From Chryseobacterium sp. G0201 (GTDB lineage: Bacteria; Bacteroidota; Bacteroidia; Flavobacteriales; Weeksellaceae), in NCBI RefSeq assembly GCF_003815655.1, contig NZ_CP033917.1, positions 248,001-312,000 on the forward strand: a DNA stretch of 64,000 nt. Reading direction: 5' to 3'. A program made the translations under genes and the position numbers. The notes under the pieces are model-generated. The model was not told the origin of the DNA and made no database searches. It saw nothing but the letters and a program-made list of their open reading frames with translations. Positions 1-9,778 of the stretch are shown piece by piece. Numbering within the stretch: position 1 is the stretch's first letter; each line of letters begins with the position of its first letter.

Positions 1-45
1 GTTAATTTTATAGTTTTATTAACAACTGCATAGCAATTTAATTTC

Positions 46-53
46 TATATTTG
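46..53 (+). promoter_or_regulatory. Putative -7 promoter element of the AraC gene
   Basis: TATATTTG matches the Bacteroidetes -7 consensus TAnnTTTG and lies about 30 bases before the start codon at 83. I see no convincing -33 TTTG at the expected distance, so the call rests on the -7 box alone. Confidence 0.4.
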
Positions 54-82
54 ATAGAAGAGGCAATAAAAAATGTTTAGAA

Positions 83-1000
83 ATGAATGATAATAAATTT
101 TTATTAAACACTCCTGAATTAAAGACGGAAAATCAGCTTTTAAACTTAATTGAAAATCAAACGAAATTCAATCTAAACAATTGTGAATTTAGTATCTATG
201 AAACTCACAAGACCGCTTTTAATGTAAAACTCCATTTTGAAAACATTGCTTTTACCGCCATGCTTCGAGGTAAAAAACATATGAAACTGGATAATAAAAC
301 GAGTTATTTCGATTATTTTCCGGGAGAAAGTATTTTGGTTGCCCCCGGAGAAACGATGGTCATTGATTTCCCCGAAGCCGATGAAACGCCTTCACAGTGC
401 ATTTCTTTAAGTCTTAATCCAGATTTTATTGAAGATTCTTTGAATTATTTAAATTATCACCTTCCAAAAGTTGATGAAACGTCACAATGGAATATTCAAC
501 TTGATGAATATTTTCTTTTTAATAATAAATCTCTTACTTCCGCTACCAACAACATCATGAGAATTGCGATGGATGATAATTCTCAAAAAGACATCATGGC
601 AGATTTTGCTTTGAAAGAACTATTGATAAGATTGATGCAAACCCAAGCGAGAAGTATGGTTGAAAGAAATATTGCTAAAAATAAATCAAGAATTGGTTTT
701 GCAGTCGATTATATTAAAAAAAATCTACATCAGAAATTGTCGATCGACAGCATTGCTAAGTTGGCTTATGTAAGCAAATCCAACTTTTTTAAAATGTTTA
801 AAGATGAATTGGGAACCTCTCCGAATGAATTTATTTTACAGGAAAGAATAAACAGAGCCAAAGAATTATTGGCAAGTCAAAATAGCATCAAAGAAACAGC
901 TTATCAGACTGGCTTTTCAGACACAAATTATTTTACAAGAGTGTTTAAGCAATTGGTGGGTGTAACTCCAAAAAGTTATCAGGATAAGGTTATATTTTGA
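83..1000 (+). CDS. AraC family transcriptional regulator
   Basis: This is a 305-residue DNA-binding regulator. The C-terminal part, about residues 205-302, has the two helix-turn-helix units of the AraC/XylS family. The first contains SIDSIAKLAYVSKSNFFKMF, and the second ends in the family signature around GFSDTNYFTRVFKQ. The N-terminal 190 residues look like a cupin-type sensing domain, but I cannot name a ligand. The start at 83 has a TAnnTTTG box about 30 bases upstream. The gene converges on the SusD/SusC pair and shares a bidirectional terminator with it. Control of that pair is possible but unproven, because the SusC promoter lies 4.4 kb away. Confidence 0.92.
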   Translation: MNDNKFLLNTPELKTENQLLNLIENQTKFNLNNCEFSIYETHKTAFNVKLHFENIAFTAMLRGKKHMKLDNKTSYFDYFPGESILVAPGETMVIDFPEADETPSQCISLSLNPDFIEDSLNYLNYHLPKVDETSQWNIQLDEYFLFNNKSLTSATNNIMRIAMDDNSQKDIMADFALKELLIRLMQTQARSMVERNIAKNKSRIGFAVDYIKKNLHQKLSIDSIAKLAYVSKSNFFKMFKDELGTSPNEFILQERINRAKELLASQNSIKETAYQTGFSDTNYFTRVFKQLVGVTPKSYQDKVIF

Positions 1001-1006
1001 ATAAAA

Positions 1007-1028
1007 AAGCCCTGCATGTGCAGGGCTT
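1007..1028. terminator. Bidirectional terminator between the AraC gene and susD
   Basis: An almost perfect hairpin (AAGCCCTGCA, short loop, TGCAGGGCTT) lies between the converging stop codons at 1000 and 1052. The stem is GC-rich in AT-rich surroundings and has an A-run on its left side, so it is best suited to end the minus-strand transcript. Confidence 0.75.
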
Positions 1029-1051
1029 ATGTTATTTAACATTATGTGTAA

Positions 1052-2539
1052 TTAGTATCCGGGGTTTTGAACTATATTAGGATTTAGATTAATTGCATCT
1101 TGTGGAATCGGCAACACAAATCTATGACTTGTAGCAGATAAAGTTTTTGTAGCTCCTGTTGGAACATCAGTACCTCCACCCGTAGCTCCAGAACCAAAGT
1201 TAGATCTTACTACAGGTAGACCTAATCTCTTCAAAGTCCAGAACCTATCATTTTCAAAAGCTAGCTCTAATCTTCTTTCATAATAAACCGCATTCAATAA
1301 ACTCGTTCCTGTTTCAGGACCTGGTACATAATTAGTATATCTTTGAGTTCTTAAAGTATTCAAAAGCTGTAAAGCTCTAACTTGATTTGGCGTAGAAGAT
1401 TTCATATAAGACTCAGCAACTGTAAGATACACATCTGCCATTCTTAACATTTTAATGTCTACTACCCCAGCAACCGTAGAACCACTTCTAGTTCTATATT
1501 TAATTACATTATTATAGGGTATTGAACCAAAATTTGCAGTCAAAACATATGCTGTTTTTCTTATATCTGTCATAACAGGTGTAGCTGGAGCTGGTGTATA
1601 ACTCGTAAACAAATCATAGCTTACATTAGACTCAGATCTTATTCCTCCAGAATTTTGATTATAAGCTACACCTATACTTACATTATCCTGTGCTGTATTT
1701 GCATTTAGTATTGTAAATAATTCTCCATCATCACTAGCATCTCTCCATGTATTCACAAAATTTTCAATAGCTCCTACTGATGAAGCAGCAGCAATAGCCA
1801 ACTCGCCATATTCAATAGACTTCGCATAATCTCCTTTATACAAATAAACTTTAGATAAATATCCTAGTACCGAAGTTTTATTCAGGCGTCCAACACCTCC
1901 ATTATCCGGGTTAATTTTAGACAAAGCATCTTGCAAATCAGCAATAATTTTATCATAAGTAATTGACACCGTAGCATCTCTTGAAGGCTTTGCTGCCGGA
2001 TCAAAAGTTGTCACATATGCAATTCCTAAAGAATTTGGCGCATCAGCACTTTGAGTAGGAATTTTAGCATAAGCCCTTGCCAAATCAAAATGTGCAATGG
2101 CTCTTATTGCCTTAGCTTCGGCCTCTATGTTCTTCATATAATCTGTATAAGGAACTTTATTTAAGTTATCTAATACAATATTAGCTCTTGAAATTACAAA
2201 ATAAGCAGATGCATATAATGATGTAACAGATCCGTCTTGTTGTGTATATGACCATTCATAAGCAGATCTGTTAGTTCCCCTTCCCTGAGGATTTATGATT
2301 AAGTTATCCGCCAAAATATCTCCTAAGATTATCGAACTTCCGGTATCGCCACTATAATAAGTAGGACTTTTAAACGCATCATAAGCTCCATCAACAACCA
2401 ATCTATAGTTTTTCTCATTGTTGAAAATAGACTCTGGGGAATCTAAATGATTAGGCTGTACATCGAATCTTTCCTCATCGCAACTATATGCCACAAAAAA
2501 AACTGATGCTAATGCCAATGTCTTAAAAATATTTTTCAT
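1052..2539 (-). CDS. SusD/RagB family nutrient-binding outer membrane lipoprotein
   Basis: This 495-residue protein has a lipoprotein signal peptide ending in AYSC, with the lipidated Cys at residue 20. The acidic stretch DEER after the Cys resembles a Bacteroidetes surface-export signal. The body is SusD/RagB-like: N-terminal helical TPR-like segments and a C-terminal part containing the familiar YYERRLELAFENDRFWTLKR pattern. SusD proteins form the lid over a SusC channel and help capture nutrients. The gene starts 13 bases after the SusC stop, so the two are co-transcribed. No glycoside hydrolase or peptidase lies beside the pair, so the substrate cannot be inferred. Confidence 0.95.
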   Translation of the reverse strand: MKNIFKTLALASVFFVAYSCDEERFDVQPNHLDSPESIFNNEKNYRLVVDGAYDAFKSPTYYSGDTGSSIILGDILADNLIINPQGRGTNRSAYEWSYTQQDGSVTSLYASAYFVISRANIVLDNLNKVPYTDYMKNIEAEAKAIRAIAHFDLARAYAKIPTQSADAPNSLGIAYVTTFDPAAKPSRDATVSITYDKIIADLQDALSKINPDNGGVGRLNKTSVLGYLSKVYLYKGDYAKSIEYGELAIAAASSVGAIENFVNTWRDASDDGELFTILNANTAQDNVSIGVAYNQNSGGIRSESNVSYDLFTSYTPAPATPVMTDIRKTAYVLTANFGSIPYNNVIKYRTRSGSTVAGVVDIKMLRMADVYLTVAESYMKSSTPNQVRALQLLNTLRTQRYTNYVPGPETGTSLLNAVYYERRLELAFENDRFWTLKRLGLPVVRSNFGSGATGGGTDVPTGATKTLSATSHRFVLPIPQDAINLNPNIVQNPGY

Positions 2540-2552
2540 TGTTTTTTTAATT

Positions 2553-5408
2553 TTAAAATTCTAAATCTATTCCGAATAAAAATGTTTTTACAGCAGGATA
2601 ACTGTACAAAGCATAAGCACCACTTATGAAAGTCTGATTTGCCCCGGTTTGACTTTCGCCAGAACCTACAGAAACCTCAGGATCTCCTTCAAACTTGGTC
2701 CAAGTCGCAAGATTTTGCCCTGTTAAAGAAAGTCGTATTTTGTTTACCGGTAAGTCAGTAAATATTTTTTTGCTGAATGTATACCCTACACTTAAATTTC
2801 TAAATCTAATAAATGATGCATCTTGCAAAAACCTGTCTGATGCCTGCAACCCCTGTATTCCTCCTGGAGCATTTGAAGCATTATTAGGTCTTGGTAAAAC
2901 ATTTGTTTGACCAGGTGCAGTCCAATAATTAGCTGCATCACTTCTCATATTTGAATCATTACCATTAGTATGATTTAGCATATTTAAAGCCATATAGTTA
3001 TAGGTATAATTACCCGATTTAAATGTAAAGTCTGCATTCAAATCAAAACCTTTATATGATAAAGATGTACCAAATCCTCCAAACATTTTAGGTAGTGGAG
3101 ACTTCCCTTCAATCATAACTGCATCGTTAGAATTGTATATTTCTGTAATAGCTCCATCCTTTGTATAATATTGCTCATTTCCATTATTTGGGTTTACGCC
3201 AGCACTTCTAACCAAAAAGAACGAAAATGGCTCATATCCTTCTCTTAGAATATTAATCCCTTGTATTCTCTCAGCTTCATTATCTCTTATTTTATTCAAC
3301 TTATAACTCATAAAAGAATTATTCATTCTTAACGACCAGTTAAAGCCATTAGAAGACTTTAATACATCTATATTAAGACTCACTTCCAATCCTTTGTTTG
3401 TAAGTCTCCCTGCATTTATAACCGTAGAGTATGCACCTCCTTCAGAACTATAATTAGGGATTTGTAATATAAAATCTTTCTTTACATCGATAAAATAATC
3501 TAAAGTTCCCTTAATTCTATTTTTTAGAACAGCAAACTCTGCTCCATAATTTTGAGATTTTGTAACCTCCCATTTAAGATCAGGGTTACCATAAAATTGG
3601 TTAGGAGAAATAGTTGGATTAGTACCATAAATATTTCCACCTAGTAAAATATTATTAAGGTTTAAATCAATATTATTATATCCTCTAAGTCCCATGGATG
3701 CTCTTAACTTTAGTGTATTCAAAAAAGTATTATTTTTAAGGAACTCCTCATTGGTAAGATTCCACGCAGCACTTAATGACCAAAACGGTTCTGAATATAC
3801 ATTGTTTTTACCAAATCTGGAATCTGCATCCTGTCTTATGGAAGCTGTAAAAATATACTTCTTATCATAATCATATGTCAAAAATCCTCCGGTAGAAAAT
3901 GTTCTGTATAGTTGATTAAAGCCAGATACTTGGAAAGGAATAGCTGTATTAGACAATTCACTTAAAGATGGTGAAGAAAAATTCCTTCCCACAGAAGTAA
4001 TTAAATCATTTTTATACTCTGCATATTCTATTAACCCTAACAAATCAAAATTATGTTTTCCAAAAGCCTTTACATAATTAATTGTATTGGATGTGGTATA
4101 TCTGAATCTATTTTGATTTTGTTGTGTGACAGACCCATTAATACCTAAAATATTATCTAGGAAAGACCCTCTAAGTGTCTTGGATGTTCTTCTGTAATTA
4201 TTAAAATAACCTCCTAATTGAGTTTTAAACGTAAGACCTTCAATAATTTTATATTGCAAATAAATATTGGCATCTAAAAATAAATTAGATTGTGATTCAG
4301 GATTATTCTTTAATCCATCTAAAATAGGAAATCCTTGAAAGGTAGGATTATAAGAACCGTCTGCATTAAAAACAGGTTCGTATGGATTATAATCATACAT
4401 CGCCCTAAAAGGATTTTGTGTGTTATTCCTGTCTCTTATTTCCTGATTAACTGAGTAATTAATTCCAACTGAAGATCCCATGCTAAATCTATCTGTAGGT
4501 GTTGCCTCAAAACCTATTCTTCCTGTGTATCTTTTATAAGCATGTATGTTCCTTACAATTCCATTATCTGAATCATAGCCTAAAGAGGCGTTATATTTTG
4601 ACTTCTCATTTCCGCCCCTGATTCCTGCCTGATAAGATTCTATATATGATGTTCTTAGTATATCTTTTTGCCAATCATGATCTTGTGATAAATATAATTT
4701 TTCTTCATCCATATCTGGCCAATTATAATAGGCAGAAGCTCCTAAATTAGCCAAAGCTTTTTCGTAAGAAATCTTCTCTTGAGAATTCATCATTCTAAAA
4801 TTGATATCTTTAATTTTATTCGAAAACCCTTGCTTACTGCTAAAAGTAATTACCGGTTTGCCTTGTTTTCCTTTTTTAGTGGTAAGTACAATAACACCAT
4901 TACCACCTTGAGAGCCATATATTGCAGCAGCAGCAGCATCTTTTAAAACAGAGATGCTTTCATAATCGTTAGGGTTAATAGAATTAAATACCTCCTGAGC
5001 TCTTGCATCAGCGCCCAATACAAAGCCATCAATCACAAATAGAGGATTCCCAGAAGCTAATACACCATCTGCAGAATTTGAAGACGTTGTCAAATTTGAA
5101 AGTCCTCTTATGCTAATTTTAGAACCTGAGCCTGGTCTTCCATTAACTGCTGAAATATCAACACCTGCCGCCTTACCTTGGAGTGCATTTGTCCCCATTG
5201 TAGTAGGAGAAAATTTAGAAAGAGACTCTCCGGAAACACTTGTTACTGCAGAAGTTACTTCATCCTTACTTTTTTTCTGATAACCAATTACAACAACTTC
5301 TTCAATCTGCGCTTCTTTAGTAGAATCCTTCTTAGTTGTCTGTGCAAAAGCCGCTTGTCCTAAAAAAAACAAAACGCCAGCACTTAATACTCGTAGTTTT
5401 ACATTCAT
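2553..5408 (-). CDS. SusC/RagA family TonB-linked outer membrane receptor
   Basis: This is a 951-residue SusC-type TonB-dependent transporter. A signal peptide ending near AFAQ is followed by a TonB-box-like segment (IEEVVVIGYQ) and a plug domain with the SusC signature around LFVIDGFV and GSQGGNGVIVLTTKKG. A large beta-barrel ends in a terminal Phe. The usual N-terminal CarboxypepD_reg-like extension is absent, so this is the shorter class. I place the start at the ATG at 5408. The in-frame TTG at 5417 is only three codons upstream and less likely. It is the first gene of a two-gene operon with susD. Confidence 0.95.
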   Translation of the reverse strand: MNVKLRVLSAGVLFFLGQAAFAQTTKKDSTKEAQIEEVVVIGYQKKSKDEVTSAVTSVSGESLSKFSPTTMGTNALQGKAAGVDISAVNGRPGSGSKISIRGLSNLTTSSNSADGVLASGNPLFVIDGFVLGADARAQEVFNSINPNDYESISVLKDAAAAAIYGSQGGNGVIVLTTKKGKQGKPVITFSSKQGFSNKIKDINFRMMNSQEKISYEKALANLGASAYYNWPDMDEEKLYLSQDHDWQKDILRTSYIESYQAGIRGGNEKSKYNASLGYDSDNGIVRNIHAYKRYTGRIGFEATPTDRFSMGSSVGINYSVNQEIRDRNNTQNPFRAMYDYNPYEPVFNADGSYNPTFQGFPILDGLKNNPESQSNLFLDANIYLQYKIIEGLTFKTQLGGYFNNYRRTSKTLRGSFLDNILGINGSVTQQNQNRFRYTTSNTINYVKAFGKHNFDLLGLIEYAEYKNDLITSVGRNFSSPSLSELSNTAIPFQVSGFNQLYRTFSTGGFLTYDYDKKYIFTASIRQDADSRFGKNNVYSEPFWSLSAAWNLTNEEFLKNNTFLNTLKLRASMGLRGYNNIDLNLNNILLGGNIYGTNPTISPNQFYGNPDLKWEVTKSQNYGAEFAVLKNRIKGTLDYFIDVKKDFILQIPNYSSEGGAYSTVINAGRLTNKGLEVSLNIDVLKSSNGFNWSLRMNNSFMSYKLNKIRDNEAERIQGINILREGYEPFSFFLVRSAGVNPNNGNEQYYTKDGAITEIYNSNDAVMIEGKSPLPKMFGGFGTSLSYKGFDLNADFTFKSGNYTYNYMALNMLNHTNGNDSNMRSDAANYWTAPGQTNVLPRPNNASNAPGGIQGLQASDRFLQDASFIRFRNLSVGYTFSKKIFTDLPVNKIRLSLTGQNLATWTKFEGDPEVSVGSGESQTGANQTFISGAYALYSYPAVKTFLFGIDLEF

Positions 5409-5436
5409 ATTTAACAAAATTTTAATTTTTGAAAAA

Positions 5437-5444
5437 CAAATATG
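5437..5444 (-). promoter_or_regulatory. Near-consensus -7 element for susC
   Basis: Read on the minus strand this is CATATTTG, one base from the Bacteroidetes TAnnTTTG box, and it sits about 29 bases upstream of the susC ATG. It is a weak, position-based call. Confidence 0.3.
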
Positions 5445-5735
5445 TTAATAAACATTAACATATCAAAAATGTAAAACACTGAACAACAAACAATTAATAA
5501 GAATTAAATTCACTTAAATAAATATTTATTTCAAATTTTAATAACTATAAACTCAATAAATCGTTAAAATATTATCACTAAAACATTTTAATTGAAATTA
5601 TTTTAATTTCAACAAAATCACACACTATCATATTATTTTTAACAATTGGATAATAAAATTTGTTAAATACAAACATTATTACTAAAAAAATAAAGTTAAC
5701 CTTTATTCCTATTCCAACTGATAAGTAAAGAACAT

Positions 5736-5765
5736 AAAAAAACATCTCAGCTGAGATGTTTTTTT
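5736..5765 (-). terminator. Intrinsic terminator after the HMG-CoA synthase gene
   Basis: A perfect palindrome, AACATCTCAGCTGAGATGTT, is flanked by A- and T-runs and lies 16 bases past the stop codon of the minus-strand gene ending at 5782. This is a classic rho-independent structure. Confidence 0.85.
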
Positions 5766-5781
5766 AGATATGGTAAAAAAA

Positions 5782-7110
5782 TTACTTTTGATATGTGTAA
5801 TACCTTGCTCCTATTAAAACAGGACTTTCTAATTCCACAGATTGCAATCCAAATCCTTTATAATTTTGGTTAACAGATCCTTCTAATTGCTTTCTGTGTA
5901 GCTTTTCATAAGTTTCAAAGTCGATAACTTTTCTGTTTTTTAAACCTTCAAACAGATCCCATTTCGAAACTACAGCTTTCCAATTATCAGAAACTTTTCC
6001 GGCAAAAACTTTAGATTTTGAACCACTTCCGTATCCTAAAAATCCAATTTCAGAACCTTTCAGTTCTTCATTTTCATTAAAAGAAGTCTGTAACGCAGAA
6101 AGTAACGCCATAAAAATAGAAGCAGTATACATATTTCCAATCTCGGAAGATGCTCTCTGTGATTTCTCTATTTTATCATTAATAAATTTCAAATAGCCTT
6201 CAGACTTTGCCACCGCTTTTTGTTCATCCGGAGTTTCATATGATAGTCCGTTTTCCAGACTGTAAATCTCAGTGAAAACTCTTTTCCCGTGGAAAGCATA
6301 AGGAAGATGAAAAATCAGATATTTCCAATTTTCATAAGGCTTATCTTTTCCTGTAATTTCTTTATAATGATTATAGGCTTCTCTTATTCTGTCCTGATAA
6401 CATTGGTTTGAATACTGTCCGTCAAAAACAGGTTCATCTGTAAAAATCTCAATTTTTTCAGGAAAATTTTCTGGAGCATTTGCTAAATCTGACTTATTGA
6501 AATGACGTCTTGGTTTAAAAAAGTCAAAAACGCTTTCCGTAGCGACACCCCAATTATTTTCAATTTCCAACAAATCAGGTTTTGATGAAATCAATAAAGA
6601 AACCGCACCACCGCCTTGCGTATATTCGCCTGAAGAAGCCAATTCGTATTTTGCATAATCACTGGCGATGACGATTGCTTTTTTATCCGGATTTACTCTC
6701 ACAAAATCAAGAGAATTATGTAAAGCATCAACTGCTCCAACGCAGGCAAAAGTCATATCCACAACATCACAGTTTCGGAAGCACCTTTCTCCAAATTCAC
6801 TTTCCAACACTTTTTCTACCATTTGCATTGCGTAAGAAGCCGTTGGTTTCGCTGCGTCCAAAGCACTTTCTGTTCCCAAATAAATTCTGGCAATATCTTT
6901 TGGATTAATCGTATAATCTTTTATCAATTTTAATAAAGCTTCTGCTGCGAAGGTAGCTGCATCTTCATGAACATCCGGAAATCCCATTTTATGTAGCCCT
7001 AATCCCTTTTCAAGTTTTGCGGGTTCAATTCCTCTTTTTTCTGCTAAATCTTTAATTTCCAAATATAAAGACGGTACATAATAGCTGGCTGCCTCGATTC
7101 CAAAAGTCAT
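5782..7110 (-). CDS. Hydroxymethylglutaryl-CoA synthase family protein
   Basis: This 442-residue thiolase-fold enzyme likely condenses acetyl-CoA with acetoacetyl-CoA to HMG-CoA in the mevalonate route. All three expected catalytic residues are visible: Glu in GTESALDAAKP, Cys in MTFACVGAVDAL (about residue 122) and His in IFHLPYAFHGK. The C-terminal region carries the glycine-rich GFLGYGSGSKSK segment. The length fits bacterial HMG-CoA synthases. The ATG at 7110 is well placed, and the gene appears monocistronic with its own terminator. A polyketide-type HCS enzyme is the alternative, but no acyl-carrier partners are nearby. Confidence 0.9.
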   Translation of the reverse strand: MTFGIEAASYYVPSLYLEIKDLAEKRGIEPAKLEKGLGLHKMGFPDVHEDAATFAAEALLKLIKDYTINPKDIARIYLGTESALDAAKPTASYAMQMVEKVLESEFGERCFRNCDVVDMTFACVGAVDALHNSLDFVRVNPDKKAIVIASDYAKYELASSGEYTQGGGAVSLLISSKPDLLEIENNWGVATESVFDFFKPRRHFNKSDLANAPENFPEKIEIFTDEPVFDGQYSNQCYQDRIREAYNHYKEITGKDKPYENWKYLIFHLPYAFHGKRVFTEIYSLENGLSYETPDEQKAVAKSEGYLKFINDKIEKSQRASSEIGNMYTASIFMALLSALQTSFNENEELKGSEIGFLGYGSGSKSKVFAGKVSDNWKAVVSKWDLFEGLKNRKVIDFETYEKLHRKQLEGSVNQNYKGFGLQSVELESPVLIGARYYTYQK

Positions 7111-7204
7111 AATTCTGTAATTTTAATACTAAATTATAAAAGATAATTCAAAAAAACAGTTGGTATTCACCTATTTTTTATCATTAATTACAAATTAAAC
7201 TAAA

Positions 7205-7229
7205 AAAGCATCCCAAAATGAGATGCTTT
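7205..7229 (-). terminator. Terminator after the M1 aminopeptidase gene
   Basis: The hairpin AAAGCATC / GATGCTTT lies 23 bases beyond the stop at 7252 and is followed on the minus strand by a T-run. Confidence 0.75.
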
Positions 7230-7251
7230 AAAAACTTATATTTTGTTTTTA

Positions 7252-9765
7252 CTATTTAAAATCTTCGATTGCTTTATTCAGAGCATCAATTTGAGGATTG
7301 ATACTTGATGCTTTTTGAGGATTTTGTTTTAACAATTCCATTTTTTTGCTCAAACCATCTTTCAGTATCTGAGAAACCATCATTTTTGCCTGCGGATTAT
7401 CTCCCATCTGGCTTTTTGCATGACCTATCATTTTAGTAATACTTTCAGTTGCTTTTAAATTATCTGAACTCATGATCCAATTAAATCCTTCTTCTGCAGA
7501 TTTTCCCAATTCCGGATTTTGGAATTTGACGAATGGATAAAATGCCGCAATCGGAGCAATATTAGCCATTTGAGAAGTCACTTTATTTTTAACAACTATA
7601 GGCAACATTTGCGTCAACAGATCTTCTGAAGCTCCGCTTAAATCAATTTTATCAGCCAAAGAAGCCATTCTTGACGGGTCAATTGCCGAAATAGCTCCCA
7701 GCGAGTTTCCTCTCACTGCATTAGAAACAGCATTCACACCTTTTTCAAAAATCGGAAGGTATTTTTTATCCTTAGTTTTCGCCAAAGCAGCAATAGCAGC
7801 AGCCTGAGTTAAGGTTTTCGGATCATTTGATGCTATTTTTTCAACATCAGATCCTAAAGCTTTCATTTGTTCAGGATTAGTTAAATCCATTAATTCCAAC
7901 GCTTTCATTCTCACTCTGAAATATGGATCTTTAATCCCCGCAGCCAATAATTTTGTTGCGGCAGGATTTTTTCCAACCTGATCTTTAATCCCGTTCAAAG
8001 CAGCATATCTGTTTTTGAATTCTTTTGAATTTGTGAACTGCATTAAGTATTGCTCAGGAGTTTTTGTATCCGTAATATCTGCCAATAAAACGCCATCTGC
8101 ATTGATATTAATTAAATCCGGCGTTTTTGAAACATCAAAATTAAATGTATTTTTCGCTTCAGCATTTACCCAAACATTGTATCTTTTTGGTTTACCGTTG
8201 TCGTAAACATCAATCGCCAAAGGAAATTCAAAAGGCTGATCCTGAGTTTGGTTGATGGTTACCGTAACTTGTTTTTTAACAGGTTCAAACGTAGAAGAAT
8301 AGTTCAATTTAGGGTTTCCGCTTCCGAAATACCACTGATTAAAGAACCAGTTCAGATCTTTTCCTGAAACTTTTTCGAATGATAATCTTAGTTGATGAGC
8401 TTCTGCATTTTGATATTCATTAGTTTTTAAATAATCATTCATTCCTGCGAAGAAGGCATCGTCACCAAGATAGTTTCTCAGCATATGAAGAATTCCGCCA
8501 CCTTTTTGATAAGTCACCAAATCGAAAACATCTTCACGAGATTCATAATTAAATCTCACCAAATTTTTCTTGAAATCAGAAGGATTGTGAATATATCTGC
8601 TGACATCTTCCAATTGGTGATAATCTGCCTGATCTTTTCCGTATTTGTATTCATTCCAAAGGTATTCGGAATAATTAGCAAAAGATTCATTTACCGTAAG
8701 GTTACTCCAGCTTTCTGCAGTCACTAGATCTCCAAACCAATGGTGAAATAATTCGTGAGCAATGGTATCTTCCCAAGTATTTTCATCTATTAACTGTCCC
8801 GGTTTTTGCAAAATATCACTTCCATGAAGTGTTGCTGTGGTGTTTTCCATCGCTCCACTTACATAATCTCTTCCTGAAATCTGTGCATATTTTGCCCAAG
8901 GATAATCGTAGCCCATTTTTTTAGAGAAAAACTCGATCATTTCGGGAGTATTTCCGTAGATCTGTTTTGCATACGGTTCGTATTCCTTTTCAATATAATA
9001 ATCTACAGGAATATTTTTCCATTTATCTTTAACGATCGCATACTCACCCACTCCCATGAAGAAAAGGTAAGTTGAATGTCTCTTATCCATCACCCAATGG
9101 TCGGTTCTTAATCCGTTAGATTCTTTTTGAGAATCTTTCATTATCCCGTTCGAAAGTGTGACATATTTATCAGGAACCGTCATGTAAATTTCCTGAGTAG
9201 ACTTTTGATTCGGTTTATCGATTGTTGGGAACCAAGCAGAAGAAGATTCTGTTTCTCCCTGCGTCCAGATCTGAGTTGGCATATCGGGATCTTTACCCTG
9301 TGCATTTATGAAATACAATCCTTTTGCATCATTAATCGCCGCACTTCCCTCTTGTTTCACCTCATTCGGGCGAGAAGTATATTTAATGTAAACCGTATAA
9401 TCCTGGTTTTTCTGATAGGTCTTATCTAAATTTATCTTTAAAACATCATCCTTATAGTCATATTTTAAAGGAGATTTTTTTCCATTGATATCTAAAGCTA
9501 CCTCATGAATCAACATTCCTTTTGCATCAAGAGTCAATTCGTTGGTAGGATAAAAATAAGGTGAAGCCGTTAACCATTCTTCCCCATTCATTTGTTCCTT
9601 CTGATAATCGAAATTTACTTTTAATTTGGTGTGTTTAAGTTCTGTTACTTTTGTATGAGTCGCTCTGTACACTTTTTCTCTGCCTGAAGTTTCGGTCTGT
9701 GCCGATACATTTACGGAAAAGAAAATTCCACCCAATATAGCAATCGATAAAATGGCCTTTTTCAT
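7252..9765 (-). CDS. Secreted M1 family zinc aminopeptidase
   Basis: This 837-residue peptidase has a Sec signal peptide ending near NVSAQ, so it acts in the periplasm or outside the cell. The M1 hallmarks are all present: the substrate-binding GAMENTTA motif and the zinc site HELFHHWFGDLVTAES (about residue 338), followed 19 residues later by the third ligand Glu in NESFANYSEY. The C-terminal 300 residues look like the helical or HEAT-like region of M1 enzymes. No T9SS sorting domain is visible. The gene is the second of a two-gene operon with the small protein just upstream. Confidence 0.95.
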   Translation of the reverse strand: MKKAILSIAILGGIFFSVNVSAQTETSGREKVYRATHTKVTELKHTKLKVNFDYQKEQMNGEEWLTASPYFYPTNELTLDAKGMLIHEVALDINGKKSPLKYDYKDDVLKINLDKTYQKNQDYTVYIKYTSRPNEVKQEGSAAINDAKGLYFINAQGKDPDMPTQIWTQGETESSSAWFPTIDKPNQKSTQEIYMTVPDKYVTLSNGIMKDSQKESNGLRTDHWVMDKRHSTYLFFMGVGEYAIVKDKWKNIPVDYYIEKEYEPYAKQIYGNTPEMIEFFSKKMGYDYPWAKYAQISGRDYVSGAMENTTATLHGSDILQKPGQLIDENTWEDTIAHELFHHWFGDLVTAESWSNLTVNESFANYSEYLWNEYKYGKDQADYHQLEDVSRYIHNPSDFKKNLVRFNYESREDVFDLVTYQKGGGILHMLRNYLGDDAFFAGMNDYLKTNEYQNAEAHQLRLSFEKVSGKDLNWFFNQWYFGSGNPKLNYSSTFEPVKKQVTVTINQTQDQPFEFPLAIDVYDNGKPKRYNVWVNAEAKNTFNFDVSKTPDLININADGVLLADITDTKTPEQYLMQFTNSKEFKNRYAALNGIKDQVGKNPAATKLLAAGIKDPYFRVRMKALELMDLTNPEQMKALGSDVEKIASNDPKTLTQAAAIAALAKTKDKKYLPIFEKGVNAVSNAVRGNSLGAISAIDPSRMASLADKIDLSGASEDLLTQMLPIVVKNKVTSQMANIAPIAAFYPFVKFQNPELGKSAEEGFNWIMSSDNLKATESITKMIGHAKSQMGDNPQAKMMVSQILKDGLSKKMELLKQNPQKASSINPQIDALNKAIEDFK

Positions 9766-9778
9766 CTTTATTTATTAA

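Larger units (their letters stand above)
5409..5781. other. Intergenic region holding the susC promoter
   Basis: This is about 370 bases of very AT-rich DNA with no open frame that I would support. It holds the leader and promoter of the susC-susD operon at its left end and the terminator of the HMG-CoA synthase gene at its right end. No operator repeat is obvious to me. Confidence 0.5.

Noticed and set aside
5409..5417. TTG start for SusC
   Set aside because: The ATG at 5408 lies three codons inside and gives a normal signal peptide.
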